From CAWULT01 sp963923455 (lineage in GTDB: Bacteria; Acidobacteriota; Vicinamibacteria; Vicinamibacterales; UBA2999): a stretch of 27,033 nt of DNA. A program made the position numbers and the translations under genes. Positions 7,670 through 14,482 of the stretch are shown here, piece by piece. The notes under the pieces are model-generated. The model was not told the origin of the DNA. It was given only the letters and a program-made list of their open reading frames with translations, and searched no databases. The stretch is from positions 1 through 27,033 of the forward strand of contig CAWULT010000061.1 in the NCBI GenBank assembly GCA_963923455.1, in the 5' to 3' direction. Each line of letters starts with the position of its first letter. Within the stretch, counting starts at the first letter, position 1.

Positions 7670-8170
7670 ATGGCGACGACACTGACGCAGGACCTGACGC
7701 TGATCCTGGTGCGCGAGCTCGAGGGCTTCCAGCGGGAGCTGCAGCGGTTTCCCGACGATGCCAGCCTCTGGCAGACGCTGCCGGGCGTCTCGAACGCGGC
7801 GGGCAACCTCGCGCTGCACGTGGCGGGCAACCTGCGGCACTTCATCGGCGCGACGCTGGGGCGCAGCGGCTACGTCCGGGACCGCGAGCGCGAGTTCGGC
7901 CAGCGGTCGGGCACGCGCGCGGACGTGATCGCCGAGCTGGCCGCCGCGATCACCACGGTGCGGGGCGTGCTGCCGACGCTGTCGCCGGAGCAGCTGGCGG
8001 CGCCCTTCGTCCATGCGGGGGTGCCAGACGGGCTGCCGACGCACCGGTTCCTGACGCACCTGGCCGTGCACGCGGGCTTCCACCTGGGCCAGGCCGGCTA
8101 CCTGCGGCGGTGCCTGACCGGCGACACGCAGTCGGCCGGCCCGCTCGACATGGCGCGCCTGGTGGAGTAG
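7670..8170 (+). CDS. DinB-family putative metal-dependent protein
   Basis: 166 residues. The DinB/YfiT four-helix pattern is present, with three His placed as in the family's metal site: H50 in NLALHVAGNLRHFIGA, then H134 and H138 in LAVHAGFHLGQ. The helix ends YLRR, as in many relatives. DinB-like proteins include bacillithiol- and mycothiol-dependent transferases and stress proteins; no specific reaction can be assigned. ATG 7670 is chosen because it opens the conserved N-terminal helix and sits 6 bases after a TACCAT box. An upstream in-frame ATG (7655) would lie before that box. The stop is 4 bases from the stop of the convergent small gene. Confidence 0.85.
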   Translation: MATTLTQDLTLILVRELEGFQRELQRFPDDASLWQTLPGVSNAAGNLALHVAGNLRHFIGATLGRSGYVRDREREFGQRSGTRADVIAELAAAITTVRGVLPTLSPEQLAAPFVHAGVPDGLPTHRFLTHLAVHAGFHLGQAGYLRRCLTGDTQSAGPLDMARLVE

Positions 8171-8174
8171 CGGG

Positions 8175-8498
8175 CTATTCGCCGGGGCGGCGTGCCGGCG
8201 CGTACGGCACCGATTCCACCGGCAGCGGGCGCTCGGCCTGTACGGTCACCGTGCCGCGCACCTCGACCGGACGCGAATCGTCCACCCGCAGCGGGCGGGC
8301 CGACACGACCGGCAGCACGTCGAGTTCCTGACCGTCGAGGTCGATCCCGCGGATCACGACTGACGTGGGCGCCGTGGCGGGCGTCTGGGCCCCTCGCGCC
8401 TGCGCGGACACCGGTGGCGCGATGTCCTTGACGCCGAGCCAGAACAACTCCACGGCGATGACGGTGAGGACGATCTTCAGATAGCGATCGACGGGCAT
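8175..8498 (-). CDS. Small membrane-anchored protein of unknown function
   Basis: 107 residues from ATG 8498, with GAAGGAG 6 bases upstream. One N-terminal hydrophobic helix (about 7-25, LKIVLTVIAVELFWLGV) acts as an anchor or uncleaved signal. The rest is a short polar domain with beta-type sequence (VVIRGIDLDGQELDVLPV, PVEVRGTVTVQ). No known family is recognised. The tail is probably exported. It is divergent from the ABC ATPase gene. Confidence 0.7.
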   Translation of the reverse strand: MPVDRYLKIVLTVIAVELFWLGVKDIAPPVSAQARGAQTPATAPTSVVIRGIDLDGQELDVLPVVSARPLRVDDSRPVEVRGTVTVQAERPLPVESVPYAPARRPGE

Positions 8499-8531
8499 GG
8501 CGGCTCCTTCGGACAGCGCGGACGTGCCGCG

Positions 8532-8537
8532 ATTGTA
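8532..8537 (-). promoter_or_regulatory. -10-like TACAAT for the small membrane-anchored gene
   Basis: TACAAT on the minus strand, 33 bases before the ATG at 8498, with a good ribosome site between. The surrounding sequence is otherwise GC-rich. Confidence 0.5.
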
Positions 8538-8569
8538 CGCCACGGTCCGCACGCGACAGTTGCGTTAGC

Positions 8570-9457
8570 ATGAACCAGGCCCGCGTCCGGCCACGCGGCG
8601 CCGCCTCCCCATTGACGATGCCCAGGTCTGCCGACGTCCCCATCCTCGAACTCGTCAACGCCACGGTGCTGCGCGGCCGGACGCGTGCGCTCGACGGCTT
8701 TTCCCTGCGGATCGAGCGCGGCGAGCACACGGCGATCCTGGGGCCGAACGGCGCCGGCAAGTCGTCGCTGATGCGCGTGCTGACGCTGGAGGACCGGCCG
8801 TTGCTGCCGGCGGACGGCGAGCCGCCGCCGCTGCGGCTGTTCGGCCGGGAGCGGTGGGACCTCACCGAGCTCCGGTCGCACCTGGGCGTCGTCACCGGCG
8901 ACCTCGACGCCGGGTTCGGCATGAGCACGTCGCGCGGCCGCGTGTCGGGCCTCGACGTGGCCGTCTCGGGCCTGCTCGGCAGCCACGGCGTCTTCGCGCA
9001 CCACGCGGTCACCGACGCGATGCGCGCGCAGGCGCACGACGCCCTCGATCGGGTGGACGCCGCGCACCTGGCGGCCAAGCCGCTGCGCGAGATGTCCACG
9101 GGAGAGCGCCGCCGCGTGCTGATCGCCCGCGCGCTCGTCACCGATCCGGCGGCGCTGCTGCTCGACGAGCCGACGACCGGACTCGACTTCGTGGCGCGGC
9201 ACCGCTTCATGGAGAGCGTGCGGCGCCTGGCGCGCGGCGGCACGACCGTCGTGATCGTCACGCACCACGTCGAGGAAGTCGTGCCGGAGATGCGCCGCGT
9301 GGTGCTGATCGAGCGCGGCCGCGTGGCGGTGGACGGCCCGCCCGAGCGGGTGTTGACCGCCGCGCATCTCAGCCGTGTGTTCGGCGCGCCGCTGGCCGTG
9401 GAGCGCGGCGGCGACTACTACCGCGTCGGCCTCGAGGCCCAGGCGCCGTGGTCCTGA
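8570..9457 (+). CDS. ABC transporter ATP-binding protein, ModF/COG1119-like
   Basis: 295 residues if started at ATG 8570; ATG 8618 is an alternative. Walker A GPNGAGKSS is at 58-66, the signature MSTGERRRVLIARAL at 175-189 (Met-Ser-Thr-Gly-Glu in place of LSGGQ), Walker B ALLLDE at 195-200, the D-loop at 204-206 and the H-loop His at 232. The stretch LRSHLGVVTGDLDAGFG...VAVSGLLGS and the ending THHVEEVVPEMRRVVLIERGRV match my memory of the COG1119 group annotated as ModF/PhrA-like. No permease or binding protein is nearby. Its stop overlaps the start of the next gene by 10 bases, so translation is probably coupled. Confidence 0.88.
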   Translation: MNQARVRPRGAASPLTMPRSADVPILELVNATVLRGRTRALDGFSLRIERGEHTAILGPNGAGKSSLMRVLTLEDRPLLPADGEPPPLRLFGRERWDLTELRSHLGVVTGDLDAGFGMSTSRGRVSGLDVAVSGLLGSHGVFAHHAVTDAMRAQAHDALDRVDAAHLAAKPLREMSTGERRRVLIARALVTDPAALLLDEPTTGLDFVARHRFMESVRRLARGGTTVVIVTHHVEEVVPEMRRVVLIERGRVAVDGPPERVLTAAHLSRVFGAPLAVERGGDYYRVGLEAQAPWS

Positions 9458-10923
9458 ACCGGGACGCCGCGTACGCCGCCTTCCTGCGCGAGTGTCCCGA
9501 GTACGCGTCGACCGCGCACCTGGACGCGCTGCGGGCCACCGAGTACGCGCGGCTCGATGCCGGCGGGCACGCCTACCTCGACTACACGGGCGCCGGCGTC
9601 TACGCCGTGTCGCAGGTGCGCGAGCACGCCGCGGTGCTCGAGTCGGGCGTGTTCGGCAATCCTCACTCGGCCAGCCCGGCGTCGGAGGCCTCGACGGCAC
9701 TCGTCGAGCGCGCCCGCCGGGCGGTCCGCGACTGGTTCGGCGCGGGCGAGGACTACGTGGTGGTGTTCACCCAGAACGCCACGGCGGCCCTCAAGCTGGT
9801 GGGCGAAGCGTATCCGTTCGGGCCCGGCAGCCGCCTGCTCCTCGCCTCCGACAACCACAACTCGGTCAACGGCCTGCGTGTCTACGCCCGCGCGTGCGGG
9901 GTGGAGGCCGACTACGTGCCGCTGCTCGCCCCGGAGCTGCGGCTCGATCGCGTGGCGCTGGCGGCGCAGCTCCGGCACGTGCGGGAGGCGGCGCCGAGCC
10001 TGTTCGCCTTTCCGGCGCAGTCCAATTTCTCCGGCGTCGTGCACCCGCTCGACGCGATCGCCGAGGCGCAGGCGGCGGGCTGGCACGTGCTGCTCGACGC
10101 AGCCGCGTTCGTGCCCACGCACCGGCTCGACCTGGCGTCGGTGCGGCCGGACTTCGTCACCATCTCGTTCTACAAGATGTTCGGCTATCCCACGGGCGTC
10201 GGCTGCCTGCTGGCCAGGCGCGAGGCGCTCGCGGCGCTGCGGCGGCCCTGGTTCGCGGGCGGCACGGTGAACTTCGCCACCGTGCAGGGCCGTGTCCACC
10301 GGCTGTCGCCGGGGGAAGCCGGGTTCGAGGACGGCACGCTGAACTATCTGTCGATCCCGGCCGTCGAGATCGGCCTGCGCCATCTCGCCGCGATCGGCAT
10401 GGACGCGATCGAGACGCGGGTCCGCGGCCTGACCGGATGGCTGTTGCGGCAGCTGCTGGCGCTGGTGCATGGCAACGGGCGGCCGCTCGTCCGGATCTAC
10501 GGCCCGGCCACCACGACGATGCGCGGCGGCACCGTCACGCTGAACTTCTACGACCCGGACGGCGGGCTGCTCGACTACCGGCGCGTCGAGGAACTGGCCG
10601 CCGAGGCGGGGATGTCGCTGCGGACCGGCTGCTTCTGCAATCCCGGCGCCGGCGAGACCGCCGAGGGCATCACCGAGGACGACATCACGGCGGCGGTGGC
10701 GAGCGCGGAGGACATGACGCTGCCGCGCTTCCTGCAGTTCGTCACCCATCGGAGCGGGCGCAGCGCGGGTGCGATCCGCGTGTCGTTCGGGCTGGCCAGC
10801 ACGTTCGACGACGCGTATCGCTTCGCCGCCTTCGCCGCCGGGCTGCGGGATCAGACGCGCCTGACGATCGGCGACGCGACGTTCGACATCGCGTCGTGCC
10901 GCGTCATTCGCGACGGCGCCTGA
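9448..10923 (+). CDS. Molybdenum-cofactor-sulfurase-like PLP-dependent protein (class V aminotransferase fold)
   Basis: 491 residues from GTG 9448, inside the end of the ABC gene. Blocks follow the N-terminal NifS-like domain of Moco sulfurase in order: YLDYTGAGVY (43-52), FGNPHSASPAS, VFTQNATAALKLVGEAYPF (106-124), DNHNSVNGLR, LFAFPAQSNFSG, LLDAAAFVPTHRLDL, then SFYKMFGYPTG with the PLP lysine K243. HGNGRPLVRIYGP and LRTGCFCNPGAGE follow (C395, C397); the Cys region is where sulfurases carry the persulfide. There is no MOSC domain. It would take sulfur from cysteine and pass it to a cofactor or other acceptor. No molybdoenzyme lies in the window to confirm the target. Confidence 0.88.
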   Translation: MVLNRDAAYAAFLRECPEYASTAHLDALRATEYARLDAGGHAYLDYTGAGVYAVSQVREHAAVLESGVFGNPHSASPASEASTALVERARRAVRDWFGAGEDYVVVFTQNATAALKLVGEAYPFGPGSRLLLASDNHNSVNGLRVYARACGVEADYVPLLAPELRLDRVALAAQLRHVREAAPSLFAFPAQSNFSGVVHPLDAIAEAQAAGWHVLLDAAAFVPTHRLDLASVRPDFVTISFYKMFGYPTGVGCLLARREALAALRRPWFAGGTVNFATVQGRVHRLSPGEAGFEDGTLNYLSIPAVEIGLRHLAAIGMDAIETRVRGLTGWLLRQLLALVHGNGRPLVRIYGPATTTMRGGTVTLNFYDPDGGLLDYRRVEELAAEAGMSLRTGCFCNPGAGETAEGITEDDITAAVASAEDMTLPRFLQFVTHRSGRSAGAIRVSFGLASTFDDAYRFAAFAAGLRDQTRLTIGDATFDIASCRVIRDGA

Positions 10924-10938
10924 CGGCGCCCGCCGTCA
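10921..10938. terminator. Perfect palindrome holding both convergent stop codons
   Basis: TGACGGCG-CC-CGCCGTCA is an 8 bp perfect inverted repeat with a 2-base centre. Its first three bases are the TGA of the sulfurase-like gene; its last three are the TGA of the opposing gene. There is no T-run. It may act as a minimal bidirectional terminator. Confidence 0.5.
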
Positions 10939-11781
10939 GCGGCGATACCAGTCCGTCATCCGTACCGTGATGCCGGAGCCGGCGAGCGCGTCCTCGAACG
11001 CGCGCAGGCTGGCGGGCACCGTCAGGCCGTCCGGCAGCCAGCCGGCCGGCGGGGCGGTGTTGCCGATGCGCGACGCTTCGCCCTGGTCGTAGTGGTAGAC
11101 GTACACCGTGCCGGGGCGCAGCGCGCGCGTGCACGCCGCGGCGGCCGCGGGGGCCATGCGCCCCGGCGGGATGTTCAGCGGCATGAACGCGACGTCCACC
11201 CGGCGCAGTGCGCGCACCTCGGGCACGCATTCCGTGACGCCCGCGAGGTAGAGCCGCCGTCCGCCGAGGGTCAGCACGTAACCGTTGGCCTCGCCCTTCG
11301 GGTGCGCGGGCTCGCCCGGCGTGAGGTCGTAGGCGGCCACGGCCTCGACACGGACCGCGCCCACCGTCAGCGAGTCGCCGTTGCGCATGACGCGCGCGCC
11401 CGGGATGCGGCCGTCGGCGTTGGAGGGCAGGATCACCGTGGCGGTCGGCTTCCGCAGCCGCGCGATGGCCGCTGGGTCGAGGTGGTGCCCCGGGTCGTCG
11501 GTGACGAGGATCAGGTCGGCCGCGTCGAGCGTGGACAGATCTGCCGCACTCCAGGGATCGACCTGGATCACGGTGCCTGCGTGCGCGATCTGCAGACTGG
11601 CGTGCAGGACCGGCGTGACACGGATGTCGCCGCCCCGGGCGGGATGCGTGAACGACGGGCGCGTGCCGGCGGCGCCGGCACCGATGCCGGCGAGCATCGC
11701 CGCGGCCAGCGCGGCCGCCACGGCGCCGGCGATGAACGCCGCGGTCCGGCGAGGTCCTCTCGGACGCGGAAGACGAGTCAT
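10936..11781 (-). CDS. Metallo-beta-lactamase-fold protein with lost metal ligands
   Basis: 281 residues from ATG 11781. The N-terminal hydrophobic segment (about 13-38) is a signal or anchor. The body follows UlaG-like MBL-fold hydrolases (IQVDPW, LILVT, HPKGEANGYVLTLGGRRLYLAG, DVAFMPLNIPPGRM, VYVYHY). The metal motif THxHxDHxD reads TDDPGHHLD (94-102), so two His and the Asp are replaced and only H100 remains. The later GDT motif is GVT, with V182 for the bridging Asp. Several metal ligands are therefore missing while the fold looks intact. It may be a non-catalytic homologue; I cannot exclude an altered metal site. It sits 13 bases downstream of the ankyrin-like gene but has its own TAGAAT box. 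Confidence 0.8.
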   Translation of the reverse strand: MTRLPRPRGPRRTAAFIAGAVAAALAAAMLAGIGAGAAGTRPSFTHPARGGDIRVTPVLHASLQIAHAGTVIQVDPWSAADLSTLDAADLILVTDDPGHHLDPAAIARLRKPTATVILPSNADGRIPGARVMRNGDSLTVGAVRVEAVAAYDLTPGEPAHPKGEANGYVLTLGGRRLYLAGVTECVPEVRALRRVDVAFMPLNIPPGRMAPAAAAACTRALRPGTVYVYHYDQGEASRIGNTAPPAGWLPDGLTVPASLRAFEDALAGSGITVRMTDWYRR

Positions 11782-11790
11782 CGGAGGAGT

Positions 11791-11809
11791 GATTCTACCG
11801 GGATCCCGC
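11791..11809 (-). promoter_or_regulatory. 19-base promoter element with TAGAAT, copy 1
   Basis: On the minus strand this reads GCGGGATCCCGGTAGAATC. The TAGAAT (11792-11797) ends 10 bases before the ATG at 11781, and its TAG is also the stop codon of the upstream ankyrin-like gene. The same element in near-identical form precedes two other minus-strand genes. No purine-rich ribosome site lies between box and start. Confidence 0.55.
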
Positions 11810-12328
11810 CTCGGCGTCGCTCCAGCGCACCAGCGGGGGCCTGACGTCGGCCGGGTCGACGGCGCAGTCCGGGGGCTCGGCCGTCCCGCCCCCGTACTCG
11901 GCGATGGCCCTGGCGATGTCGTCGTTGCCGAGTTCGCGCGCCAGGCACGCGGCACGCCGGCGGTCCTGGTCGCTCAACCGCGCGCCGTGGCTCAGGAGCA
12001 TCAGCACGGCGTCACGGTTCTGGAGGGCCACGGCCCAGAGCACCGGCGAGACCAGCATCGCCGACTCGCCCGTCAAGTCAGGGCGGTACGCCGGGATGGG
12101 GTCGTTGGGACTCAGGCCGCCCGCGATGGCGGCGTAGGCACTGCGCAGGTCGCCCTCGGCCATCGCGTCGGCCAGTGGCAGCGCGGTGGCGGATGGACGC
12201 CGCGCCCGCCTGACGCCGTTGTTGACCTCGGCGACCGTCAGGGCGAGCGCCGCGGCGGCCGCGGGCGCCAGAATCAGCGCGGCCAGCAGGTGCCGTCGGC
12301 GACGGAGCTGCAGATGTTCGTATCCCAT
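11795..12328 (-). CDS. Membrane-anchored ankyrin-like repeat protein
   Basis: 177 residues from ATG 12328. One hydrophobic helix (about 12-32) follows a basic N-terminus. The rest has one clear ankyrin-like unit (SPVLWAVALQNRDAVLMLLSHGARLSD) and a weaker preceding one (LADAMAEGDLRSAYAAIAGGLSPND). Ankyrin repeats mediate protein contacts; the partner is unknown. The start lies inside the 3' end of the upstream membrane-protein gene, a 55 base out-of-frame overlap, with no strong ribosome site, suggesting coupled translation. The start choice is less certain than the frame. Confidence 0.65.
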   Translation of the reverse strand: MGYEHLQLRRRRHLLAALILAPAAAAALALTVAEVNNGVRRARRPSATALPLADAMAEGDLRSAYAAIAGGLSPNDPIPAYRPDLTGESAMLVSPVLWAVALQNRDAVLMLLSHGARLSDQDRRRAACLARELGNDDIARAIAEYGGGTAEPPDCAVDPADVRPPLVRWSDAEAGSR

Positions 12329-13776
12329 GGCAGGCTGATGAGGCGCGTGGCCCAGTGCGGATACCGCGTGGGCCGCGGCGCGTCCGGGACGACGCCCTGC
12401 GCGACCATCGCGTTCATGATGTCGAGATACACCGGGCGATCGGCGAAGTCCTTGCGGCGGCTGGCTGGCTGCGTGAGCCACTCGAACTGGTTCCGGGCAG
12501 CGACGAACCGCGAGTACTCGATCGTGCCGATGGCGCGCATCTGCCACGCGACGCCGAGGGCGCAGAGCAGCAACCCCGTCGCCACGAGCCGCGCGCGGGA
12601 CGCCGCGAGGGCGCGGTCCGCTGCGGCGCGCACCGCAAAGTACGCGGACGCCGCATAGAAGGGCGCCGCCATGCCGCCGAGGCGGTCGCGCGAGTAGTTG
12701 AAGCTCAAGGCCCCGCACGCGAGCAGCACGCCCGCCAGGGCCAGCGCCGCGCGTGACTCGGGCGACCATGCCCAGCCGGCGCGGACGGTGGCGCGGAGGC
12801 GGTCGACGCACCACCACGCGATGAGCGTGGTCAGAGCCAGCGATGAGAGCAGGTGCAGGTACTCCCAGGGCCGCGCCTGCCGCTGGCCGATCATCCAGGT
12901 GATGCCGAACACGCCCCGGGTCGGCTCCGAGAACAGCACGCTGGCCATGGTCGCCGCGGCGTTGTAGGCGTAGACCGGATACGGGAATGCGCCGAAGCGG
13001 GCGTTGGCCTCACGCGGCTCGATTTCGCGGAAGCCGATGCCCACGGCCTGCTCGAAGCCGTCCCAGTGTTCGCGGCTCGCGACGCGGAAGGCGAGATAGG
13101 CGACGGTGGCGGCGAGCAGCGCCACCAGCAGCGCCCGGCTGGCGCCGGGCGCCCGCGTCGCCCAGGCCACGAGAACCAGCGGCACGATCACCAGGCCTTG
13201 TTCCTTGAACCCCACGGCCACGACCGCCAACGCGAGCACCGCGGCGCCTGTCCAGGGGCGGCGCCGTCCGGTGAGCAGCATCCACGCGAGCAGCGCCAGC
13301 GGCATGCCGACCGCCGTATAGGCGAGCGGGATCTCGAGGTTGTCCCGCAGGCCGGGGCTGCCGACGAGGACGGCCGCCGCCAGCGCGGCCGCGCCGGCCT
13401 CGCCGGCGGACCGCGGCCTGAGGTGCACGACGAGCGCGACGACCAGCACGACGACCGGGACGACATGGAGCGCCGTGACCCACGCGAGCCGGACGTCGAG
13501 CGGGCCCGCGTGCCGCCAGATCCATCCGAGGGCCAGATGGTAGAGGGGGCGATAGTAGGCGGTGTCGCCGGCGAGGAAGTGCGACGGGGGAAACCGGGCC
13601 GCATCCTCGAACAGCGCGACGGCTTCGCTGACCGGATATGGCGTTCGCCACAGGACCACCGCCAGCGTGATCAGGACGGGCAGCGAGAGTCCCAGCGCGA
13701 CGGCCGTCCATACGGGACCCTCGCGCGCCGGCGCGAGGTCCGGCGGGTCAGGGGGGCAAGGGAGCGGAGAAGGCAA
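12274..13776 (-). CDS. Polytopic membrane protein, possible GT-C-type glycosyltransferase
   Basis: 500 residues from TTG 13776. About ten or more hydrophobic helices are spread along the protein. After the first helix, a periplasmic-type loop includes FEDAARFPPSHFLAGDTAYYRPLYHLALGW, which recalls GT-C (PMT/ArnT-like) membrane glycosyltransferases with an acidic first loop. No exact signature is seen, so the reaction is a guess. The TTG is taken because the frame meets the TAGAAT promoter box 9 bases upstream and no ATG or GTG occurs before the first helix. It is divergent from the cytochrome gene and overlaps the ankyrin-like gene downstream. Confidence 0.7.
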   Translation of the reverse strand: MPSPLPCPPDPPDLAPAREGPVWTAVALGLSLPVLITLAVVLWRTPYPVSEAVALFEDAARFPPSHFLAGDTAYYRPLYHLALGWIWRHAGPLDVRLAWVTALHVVPVVVLVVALVVHLRPRSAGEAGAAALAAAVLVGSPGLRDNLEIPLAYTAVGMPLALLAWMLLTGRRRPWTGAAVLALAVVAVGFKEQGLVIVPLVLVAWATRAPGASRALLVALLAATVAYLAFRVASREHWDGFEQAVGIGFREIEPREANARFGAFPYPVYAYNAAATMASVLFSEPTRGVFGITWMIGQRQARPWEYLHLLSSLALTTLIAWWCVDRLRATVRAGWAWSPESRAALALAGVLLACGALSFNYSRDRLGGMAAPFYAASAYFAVRAAADRALAASRARLVATGLLLCALGVAWQMRAIGTIEYSRFVAARNQFEWLTQPASRRKDFADRPVYLDIMNAMVAQGVVPDAPRPTRYPHWATRLISLPWDTNICSSVADGTCWPR

Positions 13777-13784
13777 GGCGCGGA

Positions 13785-13803
13785 GATTCTACCCGGCTCC
13801 CGC
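13785..13803 (-). promoter_or_regulatory. 19-base promoter element with TAGAAT, copy 2
   Basis: On the minus strand this reads GCGGGAGCCGGGTAGAATC. The TAGAAT (13786-13791) lies 9 bases before the TTG start at 13776. It also forms one arm of an inverted repeat with the plus-strand TAGAAT at 13816-13821. Confidence 0.55.
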
Positions 13804-13815
13804 CCGATCGAGCGG

Positions 13816-13821
13816 TAGAAT
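13816..13821 (+). promoter_or_regulatory. -10 TAGAAT for the cytochrome gene
   Basis: A five-of-six match to TATAAT, 21 bases before GTG 13843 and 9 bases before the alternative GTG 13831. The predicted transcript start near 13828 would leave a very short leader containing GGAGG. Confidence 0.55.
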
Positions 13822-13842
13822 GCGGCCCGAGTGGAGGCATCG

Positions 13843-14388
13843 GTGACGACGGTTGACGCAATCCGGAAGGCCGGCGCGGCTCTGCCGGCGCTCGTGTTCG
13901 GCCTGCTGAGCGTGCTCGTGGTTTCGGCGGCCACGGCACGCGCCCAGCAGGTCGCGCCGAACGCCGACGACGTCGCGGCCGGCATGCGGTTGTACCGGCA
14001 GAAGGGCGACTGCCAGGCCTGCCACGGCTGGGCGGCCGACGGCCGAAAGATGGACTCGCAGATGCCCGACGGGGCGAACCTGCGGACGACGAAGCTCGAT
14101 CGCGACAAGCTGATCATGGCGATCAAGTGCGGTGTACCCGGCAAGGCCATGCCGGCCTTCGACCGCCTCGCCTACAGTGACGGGCGCTGCTACGGCTTGA
14201 AACAGGCGGATCTGCAGAAGATGAACGCCTCGATGCCGGATCCGGCGGCGACGCTGCAGCCGCGAGAGATCGAGCTGCTCGCCGACTTCCTGCTGGCGAA
14301 GGTGGTGGGCAAGGGGCCGATGGACCGCGCGAAGTGCATCGAGTACTTCGGTTCGGACGTCTCGACCTGCAAGGAGTTCGCGAACTGA
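13843..14388 (+). CDS. Exported monohaem c-type cytochrome
   Basis: 181 residues from GTG 13843, chosen because GGAGG lies 5 bases upstream; GTG 13831 is possible. A signal peptide covers about 10-34 (ending ARAQ). The haem c site is CQACH (C57, C60, H61), and M103 in GKAMPAFD is a likely sixth ligand. Four further Cys (96, 116, 165, 176) lie outside the haem motif and could form two disulfides in the periplasm. Such cytochromes accept electrons from periplasmic dehydrogenases. Two PQQ-type proteins are encoded within about 12 kb, so it could serve one of them, but that is inference. It faces the SRPBCC gene convergently. Confidence 0.88.
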   Translation: MTTVDAIRKAGAALPALVFGLLSVLVVSAATARAQQVAPNADDVAAGMRLYRQKGDCQACHGWAADGRKMDSQMPDGANLRTTKLDRDKLIMAIKCGVPGKAMPAFDRLAYSDGRCYGLKQADLQKMNASMPDPAATLQPREIELLADFLLAKVVGKGPMDRAKCIEYFGSDVSTCKEFAN

Positions 14389-14393
14389 GGGCC

Positions 14394-14418
14394 GCGGGAG
14401 CGGACGCGCCGCTCCCGC
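14394..14418. terminator. GC hairpin after the cytochrome gene
   Basis: GCGGGAGCGG-ACGCG-CCGCTCCCGC is a perfect 10 bp stem with a 5-base loop, 6 bases past the cytochrome stop and upstream of the convergent gene's end at 14483. A second GC-rich, partly self-complementary stretch follows to about 14478. There is no T-run. Confidence 0.5.
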
Positions 14419-14482
14419 CGGTCGGAATGGCACGCGCGGCGACGCGGCGACGGCCGTTGCCGCCGCGCCGTCGTGCCTGCCG

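Noticed and set aside
8560..8575. TTAGCAT as a -10 box for the ABC gene
   Set aside because: It overlaps the ATG at 8570. It would only make sense if translation began at 8618, which I cannot show.
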